DNA of 64,000 nucleotides from Fulvia fulva (taxonomy: Eukaryota; Ascomycota; Dothideomycetes; Mycosphaerellales; Mycosphaerellaceae): NCBI RefSeq assembly GCF_020509005.1, contig NC_063017.1, positions 4,588,001 to 4,652,000 of the forward strand. The letters run 5' to 3'. Shown here in pieces: positions 55,846-64,000 of the stretch (positions are counted from its first letter, which is position 1; each line of letters opens with the position of its first letter). The notes beneath the pieces were generated by a model. It worked only from the letters and a program-made list of their open reading frames with translations. It was not told the origin of the DNA and made no database searches. The position numbers were made by a program, and so were the translations under genes.

Positions 55846-56624
55846 ATGGCCCCAAAAGAACTCAACTTCATCACAGGCAACGCCAACAAACTGGCCGAAG
55901 TACAAGCCATCCTCTCAGCCACACCAGTCAAGCTACAAAGTCAAAACATCGATCTTCCAGAACTACAAGGCACAATCGAGGAGATTTCCACAGACAAGGC
56001 GAAGAGAGCGGCCGAAGCAGTAGGTGGCTTGCCACTGTTCTTTGGGGACGTCACTGACATATACACAGATCAACGGACCGGTACTAGTAGAAGACACATG
56101 TCTCTGCTTCGACGCTTTCAATGAATTGCCTGGACCTTATGTGTACACTACATCTACATTGCCCTTCGACTTGGCCGATTGACTGACATGTTGCCTTGCA
56201 GGAAGTGGTTCCTGAAGGCTTTGGGAGTGCAGCAGTTCCACAAGCTACTCGATGGCTTCGAGGACAAGTCGGCGCAGGCTGTGTGTACTTTTGCGTACTG
56301 TGAAGGACCGGGACATGAGCCAATTGTGTTCCAGGGTCGGACGAACGTAGGTCGCCGCACGGGAGTTGATGGTTGTACGTAGCGCTGACATGATTCACAG
56401 GGCAAGATCGTGCCGTGTCGAGGGCCGACTGACTTTGGTGAGTTCTTAATTTTGCTGAAGCCAGTTTTTGAGATCATGTTGCTGACTGTGGTCCAGGCTG
56501 GGATGCTTGCTTCGAGTATGAAGGCCAGACGTATGCGGAGATGCCGAAAATCGAGAAGAACAAGATTTCGCATCGTGGGAAGGCGTTGGAGAAATTGACC
56601 GAGTGGTTGAAGCAGGAGGTGTAG
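55846..56624 (+). CDS. HAM1: inosine triphosphate pyrophosphatase
   Basis: Five exons: 55846-56019, 56069-56142, 56202-56346, 56401-56437 and 56497-56624. All phases fit and give 185 aa, the usual family length. It begins [20 protein letters not shown] (the conserved TGNxxK substrate loop). [28 protein letters not shown] and a C-terminal [11 protein letters not shown] motif follow. The enzyme hydrolyses ITP, dITP and XTP to monophosphates and cleans the nucleotide pool of deaminated purines. The small exon 4 (37 bases) and the GTAC donor after GPYV are the less usual points. Confidence 0.92.
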
Positions 56625-56772
56625 ATCCGAGGTGTCGACAACGTCCCGGAGCGTTTTTCGAGAATGGTGTCACGAGCGCCGTACCGCCATGTGCAGAGAG
56701 CTTGAATGCCACGACCTCCAGCCCGGACGTAACCATGCAGCGTATATCGATCCTCATGATGCATCTGTCCCT

Positions 56773-57372
56773 TCAACCATGCAAAAACATCGGATCATCC
56801 TCATCCTTCTTGCCCTCGCTTTCTGCCTTCACCTCCCCCTCCTTCCCATGATCCTTCCTCCACTGCTCAATCCACTTCTCCACCCTCTCGACGTTGCTCT
56901 CCACCTCATCAGCATCCTCGCTCTTCAGCTCCACCACCATCTCCGGCGCATACGCCTCCCTCGCCTCCTCTAGCAAAACCTGCATGATCTCACAATCCAA
57001 GTTCTCCTGCAGCTTCCTCTCCCCGTACCCTCTCGCCTTCATACGGTCATACAGCTTCATCGTGTCCTCGCATCGCACCACGCAGACCAAATCGATTAGA
57101 CTGACTGGGAAGAGATCGCAAGCGTGCCAATCGATTATCTGCCCACCTTCCTCGAGGTCGTCCTCGATGCAGTCTAAAAGGCGATCTTCGTCGACGATCT
57201 TGACTTGAGGGTCTTCAGCATCGTTGGAGGTCTCGCCAATGTTGTGTTTCTTGACTACGTCGTTGATGGAGAGGTGGTGGAGGCCGGTTTTGCGGGCAAG
57301 TTCTTCGCAGTGAGTGGTCTTGCCGACGGCGGGGCTGCCGGTGATGATGATGTTGGGGCTGGTGCGCAGCAT
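56773..57372 (-). CDS. FAP7: adenylate kinase 6 homolog Fap7
   Basis: Minus strand, 199 aa from the Met at 57372 (MLRTSPNIIITGSPAVGKTT). Walker A is GSPAVGKTT. HHLSINDVVKKHNI, EEGGQIIDWHACDLFP and RMKARGYGERKLQENLDCEI are typical of AK6/Fap7, an atypical adenylate kinase/ATPase needed for late 40S subunit maturation with Rps14. The acidic/lysine tail (EGEVKAESEGKKDEDD) is longer than in yeast. The frame is open further upstream to 57594, through MFPRTCTRLVTPLLHRP. That extension would run to within 4 bases of the next gene's start codon and is not typical of the family, so the internal Met is preferred. An organelle-targeted longer form cannot be excluded. Confidence 0.85.
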   Translation of the reverse strand: MLRTSPNIIITGSPAVGKTTHCEELARKTGLHHLSINDVVKKHNIGETSNDAEDPQVKIVDEDRLLDCIEDDLEEGGQIIDWHACDLFPVSLIDLVCVVRCEDTMKLYDRMKARGYGERKLQENLDCEIMQVLLEEAREAYAPEMVVELKSEDADEVESNVERVEKWIEQWRKDHGKEGEVKAESEGKKDEDDPMFLHG

Positions 57373-57597
57373 TTTGGACAATGTCGCGAGGCGTCTGAGG
57401 TGTGTTGGACGGTGCAGGAGAGGAGTGACAAGTCTTGTGCAGGTTCTGGGAAACATGGAGGATGACGTTGGAAGCTTGGACTTGGACTCGAGAGCTCGAG
57501 CGGGAAGCTGCTTCGACTTCTTCGGCCCTACAGAACTTTGCCACATGAAACTGTCTCCTGACCAATCGAGTGTTTCTGTGATATAAGTCCACACAAG

Positions 57598-58608
57598 ATG
57601 CTTGCCAGACGGGCGCTGCTCCGGCTACAGCAGCCGCTCAGGCAGTGTGCCACCCGGAGACCGTTCTCCACGACTGAGCTCAGCAATGGCATCAAGATGG
57701 CCTACGAGCTGTGGGAGCCGGAAAAGGGACAGGAACCTCAAGGCGCGCCAATAGTCTTCCTGCATGGTCTTTTTGGATCCAAGAGGAATCATCGCGCCAT
57801 CAGTAAGTATGGATGATCACGTCCTTGAATGCACCAACCCGTTCGCTAATTGTTCAATAGAGCTCTCGTCCGCGACCTGAAACGACCCATCTACGCCGTT
57901 GACACACGGAACCATGGCGACTCATCTCACGATCCTAGACACGACTACGAGGCATTGGCCGAAGATCTCGAGCTCTTCATTGATAGCAACAAGATCGAAG
58001 ATAGCACCCTCATCGGACACTCCATGGGCGCAAAAGCAGTCATGACGGTTGCGCTGCGAAAGCGTGTACCAATCGGGAATCTGATACCAGTGGACAACGC
58101 GCCTGTGGATGCTGCCTTGAAATCGGACTTTGGAAAGTACTGCATAGGCATGCGCAAGATCGAAGAGGCCGGCGTCAAGTCGCTGAAGGACGCCGACACG
58201 ATCCTCGCCGATTACGAAGAGAGTCTACCCATCAGGCAGTTCCTGCTCACAAACCTGATGCGAGCGGAAGATGGGACGCAGAAGTTCAAGGTGCCGCTGA
58301 AGTACTTGACTGACTCGTTGAACAAGCTCGGCGACTTCCCATTCAAAGATCCGCACCAGGCAAGATGGGAAGGTCCGACTCTTTTCACCAGAGGCACAAA
58401 GAGCCACTATATCTCCGACGAGATGCTGCCTGTGTGTGGACGGTTCTTTCCCAACTTCGAACTGGCCGATGTCGACTCTGGGCACTGGGTCATTAGTGAG
58501 AAGCCGGATGACTTTAGGCAAGGTGAGCGATCATATCTATCGACATGTCTAATCTGTTCGCTTACATGAGTTGCAGCTGTGGTCGACTTTCTGTCGAAGA
58601 AGGACTGA
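57598..58608 (+). CDS. ABHD11/Imo32-like alpha/beta hydrolase
   Basis: Exons 57598-57806, 57861-58522 and 58577-58608 give 300 aa. The N-terminus (MLARRALLRLQQPLRQCATR) looks like a mitochondrial presequence. The hydrolase core shows VFLHGLFGSKRNH (oxyanion region), a DTRNHGDSSH motif, and the nucleophile elbow GHSMGAKAVM. A late Asp/His pair includes SGHWV. These are features of the ABHD11 group (yeast Imo32; the related EAT1 ethanol acetyltransferases are close). The substrate is not predictable from sequence. The first intron uses a GTATGG donor that restores ISKALVRDLKRPIYAVD. Confidence 0.85.
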
Positions 58609-59361
58609 TGTAAAACAAGACCTGACCCTCACAACGCAGTTGCATCAGTCCAGACGGCCGATAAAGCCGCTTCGTTGAGACATCACAGAAGCATGACACA
58701 GCTGCATGTATTCCGGAGTATACGAAGCGCATGTTGGAAGCTGCACTTCCTGTCATCCACATGCATTATCGTCCTGGAAGCAGGCCACCGATTCATTGGT
58801 CCTCAATTATCGACTGGAACCCGCTGCGACGTCTCTTTGCCAATATCAACAGCTGCAAAGACGAGTGAGCAGCAAGCCACATGCATGGCTGGCTTGCTGC
58901 TCCATTGTACAGTCATACTGCTGCTCTTTGGCCGACGAAACCGCCTGAACCGCGGAAAAGGAAAATCCGAGCGACCTTGGCGCTCGCTATCTGCATGCTT
59001 TATTGGAGCTAGCGGGCTTCACTCCAGGTCCGGCAGTGATAACCGTGGAGCTTGCACAACAAGCTCTCACAAGCAGCGCTATGCGCACGAGTAAAGCATT
59101 GTCAATGGCTGGATGCCATGCCTCAAGCTGCGTGGCTGGTAGCGTTGCATTGGAGGTGGGCAGGAGCAGGAACCACATGCTGTCCCACCCGCGTTACCTA
59201 TCTGTGGAGACTGCAGCAGCAGCAGCAGCGCATAGTAAGCCAAGTTGCAGTGTAGACCACAAGCGAGGTAGGAAACGATTTTCAGTCACATATACTACTG
59301 CTCAAAGCACTGTTGTTCCTTTCCTGGCATTCTGGGTTGTGTCCTCAGCACCTCCATCGTC
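58609..59361. other. intergenic region with a CAG run
   Basis: Between tandem plus-strand genes. Contains a short GCA/CAG repeat at about 59212-59230. Overlapping short frames here are not supported as genes. Confidence 0.5.
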
Positions 59362-60922
59362 ATGTTGACCTCTGCAGCAATCGCCCTCACTGCCGTTGCG
59401 CCTCTGGTAGCCGGCCAGAACACTGAGACGGTCCTTGGTGTATATATGGTATGGCATGCTCTCTGCATTCGGCAGCAAGACTACAAGTAACGTCTTGCCC
59501 AGTTCCACCGTCATGGCGACAGGACAGCAAAGTCTACGCCGCCGGCCAACTTGACCGATCTAGGATACAGCCAAGTCTACACATCAGGACAGTACTACCG
59601 AAACCGCTACATTGCTTCCAACGCAAGCCTACAGATCAATGGCATCAACTCCGATATCGTCAAGCAGAGTCAGATTGCTGTCAGCGCACCGGATGATACA
59701 GTCTTGCAGAACTCCGCAATGGGCTTCTTGCAAGGGTTGTACCCTCCAGTTGGCGAGAGTCTGGGCACTGCAACCCTCCGCGACGGCACCAACGTGACTG
59801 CGCCAATGAACGGCTACCAGCTCATCCCGGTCGACCAAGTCAGCCATGGCACCGGCAGCGAAGACAGCGGCTGGCTTCAAAGCACGTCCAACTGTGCCAA
59901 AGCCTCAATTAGCTCGAACGAGTACTTCTCCAGCGCAGAGTACCTCAACGACCTCGATCACACTCGCGACTTCTACCAAAGTCTCCTCCCCGTGGTCAAC
60001 GCGACCTTCGACGAGAGCGAAGACACTTTCAAGAATGCATACACCAGTGAGGCTCCATCCCCCAACCCTCCAGCAAACGTTCTAACAACATATCCCCACA
60101 GTCTACGACCTCATCAACGTAGCCACGATCCACAACCGCACGATCCCTTCCTCCGATCTCCTCACGCCGGATACGCTACGCCAACTCCGCACCCTCGCCG
60201 ATACCCACGAATGGAACCTCGCATTCAATGCTTCGGACAACATGCGCGCCATCGCCGGCAAAACCCTCGCAGCCCAAGTAGTCCAATTCCTCAACGGCAC
60301 AATCACCGGTCAAGGAAAACAAAAGATCGGAGTCCAATTCGGCGCATACGCGACGTGCGCTTCGTTCTTCGGGCTTGTGGACTTGCCGGCTGCGGATAAG
60401 GACTTCTATGGCGTGGCGGACTATGCTAGTGCCATGACGTTTGAGCTGTTCACGAATTCTTCAACCGCTGTTAGCGCGACGAGTTACCCGACTGCGGAGG
60501 AGATGTACGTCCGCTTCCTCTTCCACAATGGCACGACGAATAGCTCCTCTGAGCCTACGGCGTATCCGCTCTTCGGCACACAGCAGGAGACCATCAGCTG
60601 GAAGGATTTTGCGAACGAGATGGGCAAGTTTGCGATTGGGGATACGAAGGATTGGTGCAATGCTTGTGGGAACTTTACGGGTACTTGTGCGGCTTATGCC
60701 CCTGATAGTGCTTCCACAAGCCAGACTGGTGAAGGTGGAAGCGGAAGTGGTAATGGCTTGAGCCCGGTTGTCAATGGTGTTATTGGAGCTATGGTTACGT
60801 TGGCGGTTGTGCTGGGACTGGAGGCGTTGGTGCTCGCGCTTGGTGGGCTCAGGGTGGTGAGGAAGACGAGGGCGCGGAGTCCTGTGGGGAGTATGGTGGA
60901 GAGTGGTGCTGGGAAGGCTTGA
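59362..60922 (+). CDS. secreted/membrane histidine acid phosphatase
   Basis: Exons 59362-59448, 59503-60046 and 60102-60922 give 483 aa. The signal peptide is MLTSAAIALTAVAPLVAGQ. The catalytic FHRHGDRTAKS motif is formed exactly across the first splice junction, placing the product in branch 2 of the histidine phosphatase superfamily (acid phosphatases and phytases). Several N-glycosylation sites are present. Near the C-terminus a Gly/Ser linker is followed by one membrane helix (VIGAMVTLAVVLGLEALVLA) and a basic tail, so the enzyme is probably anchored at the surface or in the endomembrane system. It would release phosphate from organic esters. Substrate preference is unknown. The proton-donor HD motif typical of phytases is not obvious. 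Confidence 0.85.
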
Positions 60923-61327
60923 AAGGAGGGATGAGAATGAAGGTTAAAGGCGCCAAGACTTATGTGTACGGATGGGACCATCTGTGTTCGTGCTTGAACA
61001 AGTGAAGTGCGGATTACGTAGGCACAAAGCTCTTGCGGTCATGAGATGTAGTATCATAGGCGAAGCTCAACATTCAGCGCACCATGTACCAGGTACAAGA
61101 CAGCTCCCAAAAGATGGCTTGAGATGAGCCCGAGGACACAGCTCAAAAATCAATAGGGTTCAGAAACATACTAGCTGGCGTTCGTACTACTTCTGGCGGC
61201 TATTGCTGCAGCACGATGCTCTACTCAAAGCCGGTCCTCTGTATCTCCGCCCTCGTAAGGAGTGATCGAGGGTGTCTACCAGATCCCGGCATGCCTCCAT
61301 GAAGCTATACGCATGCCCGCTGAATCC
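60923..61327. other. intergenic region between convergent genes
   Basis: 3' flanks of the phosphatase (plus) and the C-CC-C repeat protein (minus). No gene supported. Confidence 0.5.
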
Positions 61328-63098
61328 CTACTTCTTCACTGCCTCACAGTCTACAGCAAGAAGTCCACCAAGTAGCTGGCTGGCAGTCAGCGAGATAGCT
61401 CTACTTCATAATGTCAGTAACTCATGCTACTCACAGCCGTTGTCGTTGTGCAGCACCTGGCCTTGGACCCGATCAAGCCGGGCGACTTGTCGCAAGCGGT
61501 AGCGAAAGCGTCTGCGTTAGTTTGTAGGGGGTTCACTGGAACCATCAGTACCATCCTCGAGCCAGATGTCTCCCTGACTTACGCTGTTTACACAAAGTTC
61601 CCACTGCACCGAGCACAATTGGACAGCAAAACTGCGTGCGACCGGTTGGGCAAACCGGTGTCTGGGGAACCGGAGGCTCGACAGGAGGGTCTGGGTCCGG
61701 AGCACCAGGCAAGACGAAGGCCGTGTTGTAGCACGTGTACTGGGATGATCTATCAGTGCTCAGATGCTGGAATATGCCAGTCGAAAACTTACTCCGTCAC
61801 TATCATTCTCGTCACAACAGTTCCCAGCGGTATAATTTGCAGCCTCCTCGTTGCTCGGGTCGTACTTGCAATCGGCCTGCCATTTGTTGAGGTCATAGAC
61901 GTTGGACACTACATGCACATAGGTCAATACAAAACGTTTTGAAAGAGTTTTCAGCACTTACGCGGATAGCATCGGCTCTCGGTATCATCGTTGAGCGACG
62001 CATTGGGATCGCAGCAAGTTGGTTCACCTGCAACGCAGAGTGGAGGGACAGCTGGATCGGGGTTGACGCAGTTTCGCAGTTCGGACTGGTACGAGAGAGT
62101 GTGTCAGTCTGCTGTCCGGGAGAATATATGTTTTTCTAGGACATACAAAGGTTTCGCTGAAGCCGCAACAGTACGTCGTCTTTCCAGCTTCACATCTGTT
62201 CCTGAAATCTGTGAAATTGGCTACAGCTGGGTTGTCGACTGCGGAAAGACATCAGTCCACCTCCAATGCCAAAACAGTCGCTGTCATTGAGTTACTCACC
62301 CGATGTGCACGTGGAGCTGCTGGGAGTCTCGCCAGAAGTGCAACACTTTGCGAGCAGCGTGGGATCAGTGCATAGCTGTGGAGGCTTCGGGTTGTGAGGC
62401 GCAGCGCAATAAACTGTCTCGTTCACGCCCTGCAGCCGATCAGTTCAGGATGCTGGAACCATGTAAATGATGAGAAACTCACAGGTTCTCCCAGTGATCT
62501 ACAGCAGTCAGCGGAGCGACGGTCGTCCTGGTAAGCTCCGCAATCATCTTGGAACAACGTGAGATTGCTGTCCAGCTGTCCAACTGCATGACGTTAGCCC
62601 TCGTGGTCAATGCTCCAACACATGTTCACCTACAGTAGGCGCAATTTCCGTTTGGATCGCCTGGCGAGCAGCAGTATGGTCGCTCATCTGCAGCGCGGTT
62701 GCAGACTCGTGCGATTGGAGGGCCTGCGCAATTGGACGGCTGTTGTATTGTCAGCCTTTTCCTGGCGCTCACAATTATTCGGACGCACTTGACCAGCACC
62801 GTTGGTTCTGGAGCAGCATTTGGGGACCAGCCTTTGGTCGCGTGGCAGCGTTGTGTCTAGTTGCTGACATTGGAATCCGAAGGATGTCGTAGATGGTGTA
62901 TTCGTCACTCCATCCCGTCAGCGTGGAGGCATATATCATACATTGGAGCGCTGCCTTACAGGTCTCACATCGCGACTCAGTGTCATTGATGCTTGTGGAA
63001 TTTTTGCAGCAATATGGCGTACTGTCCTTGTGACAGGCACGGCTTTCATCGGATTGGCAAGCCGCAAGAGCAACGAGCATAAAGAGAATGAGCTTCAT
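61328..63098 (-). CDS. secreted ten-module C-CC-C protein, hydrophobin-like
   Basis: Eleven minus-strand exons: 63098-62960, 62856-62773, 62723-62634, 62583-62483, 62429-62300, 62238-62147, 62085-61962, 61908-61793, 61739-61583, 61511-61435 and 61375-61328. Every junction is GT...AG and in phase, giving 385 aa. Signal peptide MKLILFMLVALAAC. The mature protein contains ten Cys-Cys pairs. Each is flanked by one Cys on each side (module 2 has Tyr for the first), a C-x(n)-CC-x(n)-C half-hydrophobin pattern. Modules 1 and 7 share an NDTESRC/NDDTESRC ending, showing internal duplication. After a PDPDPPVEPPVP linker, modules 9 and 10 read CPTGRTQFCCPIVLGAVGTL, then FATAC, ARCC and GLLAVDC, closely like a hydrophobin. 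Function unknown: a surface or secreted multi-hydrophobin or effector-like protein is inferred. The last intron could instead be retained, ending at an earlier stop near 61414. Confidence 0.8.
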
Positions 63099-63789
63099 GG
63101 TGATGTTGAGACTTGATGAAGAGAATGGTTCCTGTCGATGGAGGAGTTGTAGAGGTATCTAGTCGGAAGGATCAGCACACCTTTTATGCCCCGTCTTCAA
63201 TCTTGAGCATCGATCGGGATCTCACACTCGTGTTATGAACATGCTCGATCAAGAAAGAATTGCGGAGAGCTAACGAGTGTGGTGGAAGCAAGGTCGCACG
63301 AAAGTTGGCCAAGGCCGTGACACAGTTCGGGCGAACCCCTTTAGGTCATTCCACATTGCCACGGTGGGACAGGAGCTTGCGAACCATAAAGAAGTAGGCA
63401 TTGCACGAATTGACTTCGGTGTCTCGCAGGCGTGTAGCTCACGCCGATACTCAAGACAACGCCAGCAAATCGCCGTGAGGGTTGCATGAGATATGCAACA
63501 AGGAGCACTGGGATCGAGAGATGCAGGATCTTGAGGAGGGTTCTCGCGGGCCCAAGCGCTTCCTGTTCCACAATTTGAAGATCTTGTCAATGTTTCTACT
63601 GCAACCTGCACTCGCAGAAATCTTTCTCGCCTCGCTAGTGCAGTGTAGACATCTTTCTGCCACATTCTCAGGGAATTATCCAACCTCGTGCAAGGCCCGG
63701 ATTGGGAATGTAGTCCATGGAGCACCTGCTTCTCGCGTGCGAAAGTTCAGCGGAGTACCCTTCCACGATGTCATCCCTCTCCTACTTGT
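63099..63789. other. intergenic region
   Basis: Promoter of the C-CC-C protein gene (minus strand) and unassigned sequence. Short frames on both strands at 63270-63725 show no domain. Confidence 0.45.
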
Positions 63790-63999
63790 TCATGTACTGG
63801 TCAGGTAAACGATCTGAATGGCTCTGAGAAAGGACACAGTGTGGGTCGTGCCACCAGCAGCCACAAATATCGTGTCTGGTAGTCGCTCTCCAAGTCGATA
63901 GAACAACTCGATGGCCCAGCGCCACCTAAATCGAAACTCCTTCCGCGTCATCTTTGACTCTGTGAAAGGTAATTCAATCGCCACAGTCTTGATCGGCAC
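63790..63999 (-). CDS. possible 3' end of a gene running off the window
   Basis: A minus-strand frame open to the right edge. It encodes a charged segment (MTRKEFRFRWRWAIELFYRL) and a stop at 63790. It could be the C-terminus of a gene lying beyond the window. There is no recognisable domain and the call is weak. Confidence 0.3.
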   Translation of the reverse strand: MPIKTVAIELPFTESKMTRKEFRFRWRWAIELFYRLGERLPDTIFVAAGGTTHTVSFLRAIQIVYLTST

Positions 64000-64000
64000 C

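Noticed and set aside
57373..57594. An N-terminal extension of FAP7 by 74 residues
   Set aside because: The family starts at the internal Met right before the P-loop. The extension would reach within 4 bases of the neighbouring divergent gene's start codon.
1..64000. Prokaryotic-type features such as operons, Shine-Dalgarno sites or CRISPR arrays
   Set aside because: Spliced genes and the eukaryotic gene content show this is fungal nuclear DNA. No regularly spaced direct repeats of the CRISPR type were found.

Overview
This window is nuclear DNA from a filamentous ascomycete. Most genes carry short introns (about 50-60 bp) with GTRAGT-type donors, CTAAC/CTGAC-type branch points and CAG/TAG acceptors. 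The gene set is fungal: SAC3, CLA4, STH1/SNF2, a YDR124W-like helical-bundle protein, YCF1- and YBT1-type ABC transporters, and the complex I subunit NDUFA12. Protein style and intron style suggest a Dothideomycete, but that placement is inference. No CRISPR, operon, tRNA, rRNA or transposon was found.

Layout, left to right. 0-12 kb: an RA-PH domain protein; a small unknown two-exon gene; a short three-exon gene for an Rcf2-like small membrane protein; and a YCF1-type vacuolar glutathione-conjugate ABC transporter in eight exons. 12-14.7 kb: gene-poor. 14.7-29 kb: a YDR124W-like protein, a SAC3 mRNA-export scaffold with an FG-like segment, and on the minus strand a large intronless YBT1-type ABC transporter. 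29-33.6 kb: a head-to-head mitochondrial pair, NDUFA12 (eight exons including a 7-base exon) and PGS1, followed by a coiled-coil protein. 34-37 kb: a secreted protein with three cysteine-rich repeats, each preceded by a Lys-Arg site, and an F-box-like protein. 37-48 kb: STH1/SNF2 chromatin remodeler, an unknown membrane protein, and the PAK kinase CLA4. 48-52 kb: a SANT-like small protein, a derlin, and ribosomal protein eS1. 52-56 kb: a glutathione synthetase whose frame is broken by a 4-base tandem duplication, and a poorly resolved gene. 55.8-61 kb: HAM1 (ITPase), FAP7, an ABHD11-like hydrolase, and a secreted or membrane histidine acid phosphatase. 61-63 kb: an 11-exon secreted protein made of ten C-CC-C modules ending in a hydrophobin-like domain.

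The most unusual content is in two secreted cysteine-rich proteins. One (34.2-35.5 kb) looks like a Kex2-processed repeat precursor. The other (61.3-63.1 kb) looks like a chain of hydrophobin half-modules and only appears when eleven short exons are joined. The apparently broken GSH2 is also notable, because glutathione is the expected co-substrate of the YCF1-type transporter in the same window. Most of the remaining genes are ordinary housekeeping genes.

Many true genes here are spliced. Exon borders below were worked out by hand from splice signals, reading-frame phase and family conservation. Where the frames do not join cleanly this is stated.
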